From: Myxococcales bacterium
GTDB lineage: Bacteria > Myxococcota_A > Polyangia > Palsa-1104 > SHYY01
Direction: 5' to 3'
Length of the DNA stretch: 37,588 nucleotides
Assembly: GCA_009692555.1 (NCBI GenBank)
Contig: SHYY01000038.1
Coordinates: 1 to 37,588, forward strand
A program made the position numbers and the translations under genes. Shown piece after piece: positions 8,913 through 16,965 of the stretch. Each line of letters begins with the position of its first letter. Position 1 is the stretch's first letter. The notes under the pieces are model-generated. The model saw only the letters and a program-made list of their open reading frames with translations. It ran no database searches and was not told the origin of the DNA.

Positions 8913-10365
8913 CGCAAGCGGCCTCCTCGCCGCCTCATCGCTGCCCCTCCTCGGGGTCGGCTGCCACAAGCAGGAGGAGAAGCCCTGTCTATTCTGTCCG
9001 GTGCCCGAGTGCAAACCGAATGAGCTGAAGATCAAGCCGCTGATGGGCGACCGGCAGATGATCATGTCGTCGCTGAAGATCGCCGAGTTCAACGAGGGCT
9101 TCGACATGACCGGCGACGGCAAGGTCGACAACAAGCTCTCCGCGCTCGGGGCGGTGGCCAACTCGTCGATCACCGACGCCTTCAAGTTCCAGCACAACAT
9201 CATCATCCCGATCGAGCTCTACGGGTACACCGGGAAAGACAGCGATTGCGCGAAATTCGCCTTCTACCTCGGCCGGATCAACGAGGACAAGGACGGCGAC
9301 GGCAAGGAGACCTCCTGGGAGGCCAAGAAGGCCGACTGCGACGACCACGACGCGAAGGTGAACAAGAGCGTGAAGGAGGAGGGGGCGCTGCTGATGAACC
9401 GCATGGACGACGACTGCGACGGCTATGCCGACAACGCGCCGGGCGCCCCGGGCACCGACAAGGGCGATCTGGATGGCGACGGACAGAGCATCGCCGACGG
9501 GGACTGCGACGATCGCAAGGACGTCGCTTCGGCCAAGACCCGCAAGAAGGGGGCGATGGAGATCTGCGGCAACGGGATCGACGACGACTGCAACGGCATC
9601 GCCGACGACGGCCTGGCCTGCGATCCGTTCAAGGACAACAACGTGCCGGTGCATGTCGACAAGCGCTCGTTCGGCGGCGACCCCTTCCCGGCGGTCGACG
9701 GCGGCATCCTCGATCCGATGAACCGCCTGCCGCTGATCGTGTTCCCCGACGGCAACGTCAAGAACGGCATGCTCTCCGCCGGGCCCGACCTGTTCTCGCT
9801 CAACCTCCCGTTCGACAGCGACATCAACATCAACCTCGTCCTCTCCGGCGCGCGCGTGAAGATGCTGCTCACCGAGAAGAACGGCGGCACCTACATCGAG
9901 CCCGGCCCGGTCTCCGACACGGTCAAGATGCCGCGCGGGATCCTCGGCGGCGTGCTCGAGGCCGCGTCGCTGGCGCAGGTGAAGGGGATCGAGGCAGGCG
10001 GGATCCTGAAGAAGGAGAACTCGCTCCTCGATGCGATCTTCGCCGGCCCGGCGGCGACCATCCTCGGCCTCGAGTCGGACAAGGACGGGCACTATATCCC
10101 CGATGTCGACGTCGACGGGGACGGGATCGAGAGCTTCTGGCAGGAGACCAAGGCGGCGCCGACGGACGCGGGGGTCGCCCCGGCGACGGTCGACACCTGC
10201 AAGGACGGCGACGGGACGATCGTGAAGAGCAACTTCGATGGCAAGGGCACCTCGTGCGCGCTCGCCACCGACGCCAAGGGCAAGCTCCGCTTTGTCGATG
10301 GCCTCTCGGTGGCGCTCAAGTTCACCGCGGTCCCGGCCAAGCTCCTCGACGTGGTCCCCAAGTAG
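8887..10365 (+). CDS. Asp-rich lipoprotein with MopE-type metal-binding repeats
   Basis: The 492 residues start with a lipoprotein-like signal (MRRLGLVFIASGLLAASS...LLGVGC) and a Cys-rich segment CLFCPVPEC. Asp-rich, probably Ca-binding loops follow: DMTGDGKVD, DKDGDGKETSWEAKKADCDDHD, DDDCDGYADN, DGDCDDRKD and NGIDDDCNGIADDG. The pattern DCDD...(N)GIDDDCNGIADDG matches the putative metal-binding motif of MopE-type proteins, common in Myxococcota. Another loop (DVDVDGDGIESFW) lies near the C-terminus. GGAGG is eight bases before ATG 8887. It is probably anchored on the outside of the membrane. No enzymatic motif is seen. The biotinyl carrier gene follows after 22 bp. Confidence 0.75.
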   Translation: MRRLGLVFIASGLLAASSLPLLGVGCHKQEEKPCLFCPVPECKPNELKIKPLMGDRQMIMSSLKIAEFNEGFDMTGDGKVDNKLSALGAVANSSITDAFKFQHNIIIPIELYGYTGKDSDCAKFAFYLGRINEDKDGDGKETSWEAKKADCDDHDAKVNKSVKEEGALLMNRMDDDCDGYADNAPGAPGTDKGDLDGDGQSIADGDCDDRKDVASAKTRKKGAMEICGNGIDDDCNGIADDGLACDPFKDNNVPVHVDKRSFGGDPFPAVDGGILDPMNRLPLIVFPDGNVKNGMLSAGPDLFSLNLPFDSDININLVLSGARVKMLLTEKNGGTYIEPGPVSDTVKMPRGILGGVLEAASLAQVKGIEAGGILKKENSLLDAIFAGPAATILGLESDKDGHYIPDVDVDGDGIESFWQETKAAPTDAGVAPATVDTCKDGDGTIVKSNFDGKGTSCALATDAKGKLRFVDGLSVALKFTAVPAKLLDVVPK

Positions 10366-10387
10366 CCCGAGAGACCGAGGAGACCCC

Positions 10388-10597
10388 ATGAAGATCAACG
10401 CGCACATCACCGGCACGGTGTGGAAGGTCGAAGTCAAGGTCGGCGACCAGGTCGTCGAGGGGACGGTGGTGGCGATCCTCGAGTCGATGAAGATGGAGAT
10501 GCCGGTGGAGGCGATGGACGCCGGCGAGGTGGTGGAGATCCACGTTCAGCCGGGGCAGTCGATCGCCGAGGGCGCCCCGATCGTCACGCTGAAGTAG
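10388..10597 (+). CDS. Free-standing biotin/lipoyl attachment protein
   Basis: The 69 residues form a single biotinyl domain: an N-terminal beta-hairpin (INAHITGTVWKVEVKVGD), the attachment motif ESMKMEM with Lys35, and the second half ending GAPIVTLK. A GAGGAG ribosome-binding site precedes the ATG. Such proteins carry CO2 for acyl-CoA carboxylases, with biotin added to Lys by BirA. No carboxylase or biotin carboxylase lies in the window, so the partner must be encoded elsewhere. Met on both sides of Lys favours biotin over lipoate. Confidence 0.88.
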   Translation: MKINAHITGTVWKVEVKVGDQVVEGTVVAILESMKMEMPVEAMDAGEVVEIHVQPGQSIAEGAPIVTLK

Positions 10598-10605
10598 CTA
10601 CTTCG

Positions 10606-11658
10606 CTACTTCGTCTTCCCGGCCCTGATCGGCTTGACGATCACCGACCAGGGCTGCGACTTCAGGATGCGGTGGACCTCGTGGAGATCGTCGAAGATCT
10701 CCTTGTCGGCGAAGAAGGCGCCCATCGTGCCCTCGCCGCGGTCGATCTTGGCGGCCACCAGCTTGACGTCGCCCGCGATGCGCTCGGCGATTCCTGCGGC
10801 GCGGGTGAGGGCGTCGAGGGCGCGGCGGGCGGCCTCGCGGCGCCCGGGCGGTAAAAGGTCGGAGAGCGCGTCCAGGCGCGTGGCGGCGCGATCGATCCGG
10901 AGGCCCAGCGACGAGAGCTCGGGCCCGAGGTGGTCCATCGTCTCGCCGAGATCGCGGGCCAGGACGCGAACCCGGGGCAGCGCGCCCGCCTGGTCGAGCG
11001 CGGCGGCGATCGCCAGCGCGTCGTCGATCGCGCGGACCCCCTGGGAGCGGATCCTGCCGAGCTGACCGCGGTCGGCCGGGAGCCCGGCGAGGGTGGCGAT
11101 CAGGCTCTCGGCAGCGACGGACAGCTCGTTCCACGCCGGGCCCTGGGTGCGCAGGAGGAGCCCGATCGTGGTCAGGCTGCCGTAGACCTTGGCGATGAAG
11201 CGGTCGAGCTCGGGCGGATCGCCGCCGCGCAGGCGATCCCCGTCGCTGACCGGCGCTCCGGGAGGGAGGGATGGGAGGCCCGGCGAGCGCGCAGGCGGGC
11301 CGATCTCGAGATAGGCCTCGCCGAGGATCGACGGCGTGGCGACGAACAGCGTCGAGTCGCGGCGCACCTGCTCGGCCCACTCGCGGGCGACGAAGGCGTC
11401 GACGATCACGTGCCGCGCGCCGCTGGCCACCGTCTCACGGCGCATCCCGCGCACCTCGCCGACGTCGCGCCCGGCGATCTTCACCCGCGCGTCGTTGCGG
11501 AGCGCTCCCGTCGACGCCAGCTCCACCTCGAGGTGGATCCCGCGGCCGAGCGTGCGCCCCGAGGTCAGGAGCACCGCGGCGATCGCGCCGCCGAGGGCAG
11601 CGAGGAACAGCGCGCCCACCGCGCGGCGCACCGGCAGCGCCTGGCGGATCAGGCTCAC
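10606..11658 (-). CDS. MCE/MlaD-family protein (second MCE)
   Basis: The 350 residues hold an N-terminal membrane anchor (AVGALFLAALGGAIAAVLLTSG) and an MCE domain at about 40-125 (HLEVELASTGALRNDARVKIAGRDVGEVR, then SILGEAYLEIG). A long helical region follows, and a C-terminal motif with EGTMGAFF, IFDDLHEV and QPWSV that also occurs in the upstream MCE gene. MCE proteins form periplasmic rings that carry lipids between membranes together with a permease and ATPase. The gene starts 7 bp after the first MCE gene and ends convergent with the biotinyl protein. Its MCE core is more divergent than that of the neighbour. Confidence 0.85.
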   Translation of the reverse strand: MSLIRQALPVRRAVGALFLAALGGAIAAVLLTSGRTLGRGIHLEVELASTGALRNDARVKIAGRDVGEVRGMRRETVASGARHVIVDAFVAREWAEQVRRDSTLFVATPSILGEAYLEIGPPARSPGLPSLPPGAPVSDGDRLRGGDPPELDRFIAKVYGSLTTIGLLLRTQGPAWNELSVAAESLIATLAGLPADRGQLGRIRSQGVRAIDDALAIAAALDQAGALPRVRVLARDLGETMDHLGPELSSLGLRIDRAATRLDALSDLLPPGRREAARRALDALTRAAGIAERIAGDVKLVAAKIDRGEGTMGAFFADKEIFDDLHEVHRILKSQPWSVIVKPIRAGKTK

Positions 11659-11665
11659 GAGTCGG

Positions 11666-12688
11666 CTACTCCTTCCAGAAGAACTTCCACGGATTGCGCT
11701 TCAGGTCGCGGACCAGCTCCTTCAGGTCATCGTAGATCTGCGGGTCGACCAGCAGCGCGCCCGCCGTGCCCTTGCCCTTCTTCACGTCGGCGACGATCGC
11801 CTGGGCGTCGGTGGTGACGCCCTTCACCTTCTCACCGACGGTGATCAGCTCGTCGAGCGCGCGCACCAGCTTCTTCTTCTCCTCCGGCCCGATCACCGAG
11901 GTGATGTTCTCCACCCCGTCGAGGGCCTTCTTGGCTTTTGAAATCAGCGGGTCGATGTCCTTGCGGATCGATCCTGAGAGCGCCTCGATGTTCTCGAGGG
12001 TGCGCTTGAGCTGCGCGCCGTCGCCGACGCCGGTCCGGAACGAGCCGATCAGACCCGACGCCTCGGCGGTCAGCTTGTCGACGTTCTTCAGGAGGCGCGC
12101 GATCTCCTCGTGGTTCTCCTTCAAGATCCCGTCGAGGGTGCGGACCATCGACGCCCCCGACTTGAGGAAGTCGCGGATCACGTCCTTGTCGTCGCGCAGC
12201 AGCGAGGTGATCGAGTCGAGCAGCTCGTACAGACGCGAGACGATCAGGTCTGTACGCGGCGGGTCGACGCCCCGTACCGGGATGGCGAAGTCCAGCGGCG
12301 GTTTCTTGAAGTCCCCCGGCGCGACCTCGAGATACTGCTCGCCGAGCACGCCCGCGGTGTTGACGAAGAACTCGGCGTCCTGGCGGATTGACTCCCGCGC
12401 ACGATCCTCCACCCACACCGTCGCCCGCACCTGCACCCGCCGGCCGACCTGTTCGTCCATCTTCCCGCCGAAGAACGCCACCTCCTCGACCTTGCCGACC
12501 TTGATCCCCGAGATCTTCACCGGCGCGCCCGCTTGCAGGTTGCCCGAGAAGTCGAAGTCCACCCTCAGCCGCTGTCCGCTCGAGAACGAGACGCTGCCGA
12601 GCAGCACGATGAAGCCGCCGAGGAGCAGCACGGCGACGAGGATCAGCGCCCCGACCTTGAGCTGGAGGCCACGCTCCGACGATGCCAT
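11666..12688 (-). CDS. MCE/MlaD-family protein (first MCE)
   Basis: The 340 residues start with a short cytoplasmic end (MASSERGLQLKVG) and one membrane span (ALILVAVLLLGGFIVLLGS). The MCE domain covers about 38-125, with SGNLQAGAPVKISGIKVGKV and VLGEQYLEVAPG. A long helix-rich region with Lys/Glu heptad-like spacing follows, then a C-terminal motif with KGTAGALL, IYDDLKEL and NPWKFF. In Mla-type systems six MCE subunits form a ring on the permease. A second, different MCE gene follows at once, so a mixed ring is possible. Translation starts at ATG 12688 close to a predicted extended -10 promoter. Confidence 0.9.
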   Translation of the reverse strand: MASSERGLQLKVGALILVAVLLLGGFIVLLGSVSFSSGQRLRVDFDFSGNLQAGAPVKISGIKVGKVEEVAFFGGKMDEQVGRRVQVRATVWVEDRARESIRQDAEFFVNTAGVLGEQYLEVAPGDFKKPPLDFAIPVRGVDPPRTDLIVSRLYELLDSITSLLRDDKDVIRDFLKSGASMVRTLDGILKENHEEIARLLKNVDKLTAEASGLIGSFRTGVGDGAQLKRTLENIEALSGSIRKDIDPLISKAKKALDGVENITSVIGPEEKKKLVRALDELITVGEKVKGVTTDAQAIVADVKKGKGTAGALLVDPQIYDDLKELVRDLKRNPWKFFWKE

Positions 12689-12696
12689 CGGGGCGC

Positions 12697-12725
12697 AGTG
12701 TACCAGAGGCTACCAGAGGGCCAAA
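12697..12725 (-). promoter_or_regulatory. Promoter of the MCE gene pair
   Basis: On the minus strand TGG precedes TACACT (12697-12702), an extended -10 box, with TTTGGC or TTGGCC 16-17 bp upstream (12719-12725). Only eight bases separate the -10 box from ATG 12688. The spacer consists of two near-identical 10-bp units (TACCAGAGG on the plus strand, 12701-12720). Confidence 0.45.
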
Positions 12726-12763
12726 AAATGGCGCGCGGCGCTCCGGGCCGCTACGCTTCACCC

Positions 12764-13162
12764 ATGCGTGCGTTCCTGGAGCGATTGCGTCCATTTTCGC
12801 CGCTCGTCCTGCGGCTGGCGGTGGCGGCCATATTCTGCGTCTACGGGGCTCGCGTGGTATTCCGGGAGATGGCGCAGTTCCAGGTCGCGGTCGCCGGCTG
12901 GCACCTCCCGCGCTGGTTCGGGTTCGCCGCGGCGTGGTCTGCGCTCGTCGGTGGCGGCCTGTGCGGGATCGGCTTCCTCACCCGGCCGGCGGCGCTCCTC
13001 TGCGCGACTTTCGCCGGCTTCATGCTGTGGAAGACCAAGCTTCACGCCGGCTGGCAGGGCGGGCTCGATCTCCCGGTCCTGGCGATCGCCGCGTGCGTCG
13101 CGCTCCTGCTCTCGGGCGCCGGTCGCCTGTCGCTCGACCGCCGCCTCTTCGGCGGCCCGTAG
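12764..13162 (+). CDS. DoxX-family membrane protein
   Basis: The 132 residues hold four predicted membrane helices: PLVLRLAVAAIFCVYGA, FGFAAAWSALVGGGLCGIG, AALLCATFAGFML and LAIAACVALLLSG. The loop GWHLPRWFG and the WQGGLDLPVL segment before the last helix are typical of DoxX/DoxD-like proteins. The family is linked to redox or thiol functions in some species, but most members are uncharacterised. It is transcribed divergently from the MCE genes; a TACGCT box six bases before ATG 12764 may be its -10. No redox CXXC motif is seen. Confidence 0.75.
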   Translation: MRAFLERLRPFSPLVLRLAVAAIFCVYGARVVFREMAQFQVAVAGWHLPRWFGFAAAWSALVGGGLCGIGFLTRPAALLCATFAGFMLWKTKLHAGWQGGLDLPVLAIAACVALLLSGAGRLSLDRRLFGGP

Positions 13163-13186
13163 GGCAGGGGTGCTAGCATCGGCCCC

Positions 13187-13639
13187 ATGCTGAATCTCTA
13201 CGACGAGCTCGACGCGCTCGTCGGTGCGCTGGATCGGGCCAAGGTCCCATTCGCGCTCTGCGGCGCCATCGCCCTCGCCATGCACGGCCATCCGCGCGCG
13301 ACCAAGGACATCGACATGGTGGTGCGGCGGGAGGACCTGGAGATGGCGAAGCGGGTGGCCGGCGCGTGCGGGTTCGTCCTGGAGGCGTTGCCGATCAAAT
13401 TCGCGTCGGGGATCGAGGTCGAGCGGATCTCGAAGATCACCGGGAGCGACCTCCTGATGCTCGATCTCCTGGTCGTCAACGAGCTCCTCTGGCCAGTGTG
13501 GGAGAGCCGCCGGAGCCTGCCTTGGCGCGACGGCCGAGAGCTCTCGGTGGTGTCGCGGGAGGGGCTCATCTCGATGAAGCTCACCGCCGGTCGGCCCCAG
13601 GATCTGGCCGACCTGGCGCGTCTCCAGGAGAGCGCGTGA
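13187..13639 (+). CDS. Nucleotidyltransferase-fold protein (AbiEii/DUF6036-like)
   Basis: The 150 residues begin with a helix, then VPFALCGAIALAMHGHPRATKDIDMVV, the GG/GA...DxD signature of the nucleotidyltransferase fold (DID at about 41-43). Then come MAKRVAGACGFVLE and the C-terminal VSREGLISMKLTAGRPQDLADLARL. The last part is typical of stand-alone nucleotidyltransferase-like proteins related to AbiEii-type toxins. The first Gly of the usual GG is present and the second is replaced by Ala. The substrate is unknown. It shares a GTGA overlap with the next gene, so the two are probably translationally coupled. TAGCAT seven bases before the ATG may be a -10 box. Confidence 0.75.
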   Translation: MLNLYDELDALVGALDRAKVPFALCGAIALAMHGHPRATKDIDMVVRREDLEMAKRVAGACGFVLEALPIKFASGIEVERISKITGSDLLMLDLLVVNELLWPVWESRRSLPWRDGRELSVVSREGLISMKLTAGRPQDLADLARLQESA

Positions 13640-13860
13640 AGACGCCCGCCGGTCCGCATCCGCCAGCGACGATCGACCAATGCCTGCGCGAGATGAGCCG
13701 CCTGAGCGAGGGGATCGACTCCCGCACGCCGCGCGTGGACATGGGCGCCGCGGCGATCGATCTGCGGCTCCGCCAGCTCTCGGATTTGACCGCCGCGTGT
13801 CTCGAGCTGGGGCGGATCGGAGCGCGCCGCGACGACCTTTCCTACAACGCCTCCCGGTAG
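13636..13860 (+). CDS. Small helical protein coupled to the nucleotidyltransferase gene
   Basis: A GTG at 13636 overlaps the stop of the preceding gene (GTGA) and opens 74 codons. The product starts with KTPAGPHPPATIDQ and then has two amphipathic helices (CLREMSRLSEGID, AAAIDLRLRQLSDLTAACLELG), ending RDDLSYNASR. No family is recognised. The four-base overlap and the helical partner-like make-up fit a two-gene module such as a toxin-antitoxin or enzyme-adaptor pair, but this is inference. The gene ends 18 bp before the convergent mla ATPase gene. Confidence 0.6.
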   Translation: MKTPAGPHPPATIDQCLREMSRLSEGIDSRTPRVDMGAAAIDLRLRQLSDLTAACLELGRIGARRDDLSYNASR

Positions 13861-13878
13861 ATCTAGGTAATTTCTCAA

Positions 13879-14646
13879 TTAAAAACCAGGGGTTTCCATC
13901 GGCCCGTCGGCGCGGCCGGTGATGAACTGCTGCACGATCGGGTCCTTGGACGCGCGCAGCTCGGCCGGCGTGCCGACCACGTGCACCGCGCCCTGGTAGA
14001 CCATCGCCACGCGATCGGCGATCGAGAAGATCGAGGTCAGATCATGCGACACGACGATCGCAGTGACGCCGTGGTGATCGCTCAGCTCGCGGATCAGGCG
14101 GTCGACGCGGCGGGCGCTGACCGGATCGAGGCCGGTGGTCGGCTCGTCGAACAGCACGCAGGCGGGATCGAGGGTGAGGGCGCGGGCGATCGCCGCGCGC
14201 TTGCGCATCCCGTCGCCCAGCTCGGCCGGGTAACGATCGACGTAGTCCCCGAGGTGAACCTCCTCGAGGAGCTTGCGCGCGGCGCTCTCCGCCGGAGCGG
14301 TGGCGAGCTTCTGGTGGTGACGGAGCGGCAGCGCCACGTTCTCGAGCAGGGTCATCGAGTCGAACAGCGTCGCGAACTGGAACACCATCGCGCAGCGCTT
14401 CCGGATCGGGTAGAGCGCCTCCTCGTCGAGCTGATCGACCCGCTCGCCGTCGATCAGGATCTCCCCCTCGTCGGCGGCGATCAGCCCGACGAGGTGCTTG
14501 ATCGTCACCGACTTGCCGACGCCGGAGGTGCCGATGATGAACATCACCTCGCCCGCCTCGACGCGCAGATCGAGCCCCCGGAGCACCTGCTTGTCGCCGA
14601 AGCGCTTCTTCACACCGCGCCACTCGACGGAGACACCGCGTTTCAC
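13879..14646 (-). CDS. MlaF-like ABC ATPase (second)
   Basis: The 255 residues form an ABC ATPase for MCE-type lipid transport. Walker A GTSGVGKS is at 39-46, the Q-loop is AMVFQFATLFDSMT, Walker B is CVLFDEPTTGLD, and the H-loop His is His201 in VVSHDLTSIF. The ABC signature is irregular: LGDGM (143-147) instead of LSGGM/Q, with Asp in place of the first conserved Gly. Its start GTG 14646 overlaps the stop of the second permease (GTGA). It is the fourth gene of a tightly overlapping ATPase-permease-permease-ATPase set. The defect is complementary to that of the first ATPase at 16225. Confidence 0.9.
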   Translation of the reverse strand: MKRGVSVEWRGVKKRFGDKQVLRGLDLRVEAGEVMFIIGTSGVGKSVTIKHLVGLIAADEGEILIDGERVDQLDEEALYPIRKRCAMVFQFATLFDSMTLLENVALPLRHHQKLATAPAESAARKLLEEVHLGDYVDRYPAELGDGMRKRAAIARALTLDPACVLFDEPTTGLDPVSARRVDRLIRELSDHHGVTAIVVSHDLTSIFSIADRVAMVYQGAVHVVGTPAELRASKDPIVQQFITGRADGPMETPGF

Positions 14647-15407
14647 GAGCCCCCCTGGAAGGCGAACAGCCCGATCCCCGAGAGCACGAGATCGAGGACG
14701 ATCACCGTGAACGACGAGGCGATCACCGCCCGCGTGGTGGCCTGTCCGACGCCCTCGGAGCCGCCGCGCGCGGTCAGCCCGGCGAAGCCCGACACCACCG
14801 GGATCGCCGCCCCGTAGGCGATCACCTTCATCCCGCCGGTGAGGAGGTCGCCGGTCTCCACCCGGGAGAGGTCGAAGAAGACGCGCGGGTTGACGTTGAA
14901 GCTGTAGCGCGCGGTGAGGGTGCCCATCCCCATCGCCACGGCGATGCCGAGGATGGTCAGCACGCCGGTCATCACCAGCGACGCGAGGAAGCGCGGGACG
15001 ATGAGGTACTCGATCGGCTCCACGCCGCACATCCGGAGCGCGTCGACCTGCTCGGTGACCACCATCGAGCCCACCTCGGCGGCGATGCCGGCCCCCACGC
15101 GGGTGGCGAGCATCATCGCGGTCAGCGTCGGGCCGAACTCGTGAACGAGGATCTTCACGAACTCGCCGCCGACCTGCGAGAGGTCGCCGGTGATGCGCCC
15201 GATCTGGAGGCAGGTCTGGAACACCAGCACCATGCCGATGAAGCCGAGGGTGACGGCGACAAACAGCAGCGAGCGGTTGCCCACCTGGTGCATCTGGCGC
15301 AGCACCTCGCCCTTGGGTCTTCGCCCGCGGAGCGCACCGACGAGGGTGCGGGAGACGACGCGCCGGAAGAGCGCCGCCTCCTCCCGCGCGCGCGCGAGGG
15401 CGCTCAT
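14643..15407 (-). CDS. MlaE-like permease (second)
   Basis: The 254 residues carry the MlaE family pattern: an N-terminal interfacial helix (VVSRTLVGAL), then LFVAVTLGFIGMVLVFQTCLQIG, FVKILVHEFGPTLTAMMLATRVGAGIAAEVGSM, VTEQVDALRMCGVEPIEYLIVPR, and three more hydrophobic spans, ending GLFAFQGGS. The EFGPTLTA and EQVDAL motifs match the coupling region that contacts MlaF. ATG 15407 overlaps the stop of the first permease (ATGA). With the first permease it probably forms a heterodimer, unlike the homodimeric MlaE of E. coli. Confidence 0.9.
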   Translation of the reverse strand: MSALARAREEAALFRRVVSRTLVGALRGRRPKGEVLRQMHQVGNRSLLFVAVTLGFIGMVLVFQTCLQIGRITGDLSQVGGEFVKILVHEFGPTLTAMMLATRVGAGIAAEVGSMVVTEQVDALRMCGVEPIEYLIVPRFLASLVMTGVLTILGIAVAMGMGTLTARYSFNVNPRVFFDLSRVETGDLLTGGMKVIAYGAAIPVVSGFAGLTARGGSEGVGQATTRAVIASSFTVIVLDLVLSGIGLFAFQGGS

Positions 15408-16228
15408 CGCAACACCAGGGTCAGGAGGTAGTCGGAGATCAGGATCGCCAGCGCCGCGGCCACCACCGCGTCGTTCACCGCGCGCCCGACACCGACGGCG
15501 CCGCCCTTCACCGAGGTGCCGAAGTGGCACGAGGTGATCGCCACCGCGAGGCCGAAGAAGACCGCCTTGATCACGCCGACCAGGAAGTCCCACGGCTTCA
15601 GGTTGTCGACCAGCGAGTGGTAGAACGAGGAGAACTCGACGCCGAGGAGCAGCTTGCCGAACAGCATCCCGCCCCCGACGGCCACCAGGTCGCCGATGAT
15701 GATCAGGCAGAACATCGCGATCACCATCGCCAGCACCCGCGGGACGATCAGGTAGCGGACCGGCTCGATCGCCAGGGCGCGCAGGCCGTCGACTTGCTCG
15801 GTGACGGTCATCGTTCCGAGCTCGGCGGCGTTGTTCGAGCCGACGCGTCCGGAGAACATCAGGCCGATCAGGATCGGGCCGACCTCGCGGAACACGGTGT
15901 AGCCGGCGCCCCATCCGAGCAGCCCGTAGGCGCCGAAGCGCTTCACGAAGATCCCCGCCTGGATCACCATGATCCCGCCGGTGAAGAAGGCGGTGAGCAC
16001 GACGATCGGCACGGACAGCACGCCCATCCGGTAGAGGTGGCGCAGGAGGTCGCGGCCGCTGATGCGCGGCGGGAGGAGCGCAAGGAGCACCTTCACCGAC
16101 AGCAGCGCGATGCCGCCGGCCTCCTCGGCGAGATCGATCGCGCGCGATCCGATCAGCGCGATCGGGTCGCCGAAGGGGGCGCCGCGCCGTCGCTGGCCGT
16201 CGCTGCCGGGTTTTCCCCGCTCGCTCAC
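15404..16228 (-). CDS. MlaE-like permease (first)
   Basis: The 274 residues open with a polar N-terminus (MSERGKPGSDGQRRRG) and an amphipathic helix. MlaE spans follow: VLSVPIVVLTAFFTGGIMVIQAG, the coupling region FREVGPILIGLMFSGRVGSNNAAELGTM, VTEQVDGLRALAIEPVRYLIVPR, a span VIAMFCLIIIGDLVAVGGGML and two more. GTG 16228 overlaps the stop of the first ATPase (GTGA). It is about 20 residues longer than the second permease, mainly at the N-terminus. It is part of an ATPase-permease-permease-ATPase set for MCE-dependent lipid transport at the inner membrane. Confidence 0.92.
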   Translation of the reverse strand: MSERGKPGSDGQRRRGAPFGDPIALIGSRAIDLAEEAGGIALLSVKVLLALLPPRISGRDLLRHLYRMGVLSVPIVVLTAFFTGGIMVIQAGIFVKRFGAYGLLGWGAGYTVFREVGPILIGLMFSGRVGSNNAAELGTMTVTEQVDGLRALAIEPVRYLIVPRVLAMVIAMFCLIIIGDLVAVGGGMLFGKLLLGVEFSSFYHSLVDNLKPWDFLVGVIKAVFFGLAVAITSCHFGTSVKGGAVGVGRAVNDAVVAAALAILISDYLLTLVLR

Positions 16229-16962
16229 AGCGGCCCCTCGATATCGCCGCGGATGAACTGGCGCACCACCTCGTCGGGGGCATCGGCGGCGGCTCCGGCC
16301 GGGCCGTCGTAGCGCAGCTTCCCGCGGTAGATCATCGCCACCCGGGGCACGAAGCGAAGCAGGGCGTCGACGTCGGAGGAGACCACCACCACCGTCGCAC
16401 CGGTCTCGTCGCGCTCGCGCCGGAGGAGGTCGTAGACCTTCGAGGTGGTGACCGGATCGAGGCCGGCCGTGGGCTCGTCGTAGATGACGATGTCGGGCCT
16501 CGCGATCACCGCGCGGGCGATGCCGACGCGCTTCCGCATCCCGCCCGAGAGCTCGCTCGGAAACTTGTCCTGGCTGCCCCCGAGGCCGACCGCGCGCAGC
16601 CGGGCCAGGGCGCGCCGTTCGACCTCCGCCGGCTCCACGCCGCCCCGCCGGACCAGCGGGAAAGCGACGTTCTCACCGACGGTCATGAAGTCGAACAGCG
16701 CGTTGTTCTGGAACAGCATCCCGAAGCGCGCGCGCACCGCCATCAGCCGGTCCTCGCCCACCGTGGCGAGGTCCTCGCCGTCGACCACCACCGCGCCGCG
16801 ATCGGGGCGGAGGAGGCCGCACAGCACCTTCAGGATCACGCTCTTTCCCGAGGCGGCGGGCCCGCACAGGCCAAAGGTCTCGCCGCGCGCCACGGTGAGG
16901 TCGATCCCCGAGAGGATCTCCTCGCCGCGAAACGTCTTGGTGACCTCGCCCAGCCGGAGCAC
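16225..16962 (-). CDS. MlaF-like ABC ATPase (first), H-loop His missing
   Basis: The 245 residues contain Walker A GPAASGKS (34-41), the Q-loop GMLFQNNALFDFMTV, a canonical signature LSGGM (138-142), Walker B DIVIYDEPTAGLD, and VVSSDVDALL where the family has VSHD. The H-loop His is therefore Ser196, which should impair hydrolysis at the site formed with this subunit's Walker motifs. GTG 16962 is the first codon of a four-gene unit with four-base overlaps throughout. An extended -10 box inside the 23-bp motif at 16966-16988 probably starts transcription. Confidence 0.9.
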   Translation of the reverse strand: MLRLGEVTKTFRGEEILSGIDLTVARGETFGLCGPAASGKSVILKVLCGLLRPDRGAVVVDGEDLATVGEDRLMAVRARFGMLFQNNALFDFMTVGENVAFPLVRRGGVEPAEVERRALARLRAVGLGGSQDKFPSELSGGMRKRVGIARAVIARPDIVIYDEPTAGLDPVTTSKVYDLLRRERDETGATVVVVSSDVDALLRFVPRVAMIYRGKLRYDGPAGAAADAPDEVVRQFIRGDIEGPL

Positions 16963-16965
16963 GGC

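Noticed and set aside
10591-10604. 14-bp perfect palindrome GAAGTAGCTACTTC between convergent genes
   Set aside because: Both genes end in Lys-stop codons (AAG TAG), which creates the palindrome; there is no T-run, so neither a terminator nor an operator is supported.
12701-12720. Two adjacent copies of TACCAGAGG as a regulator site
   Set aside because: Only two units and no symmetry; noted as the spacer of the MCE promoter, but too short to support a separate call.
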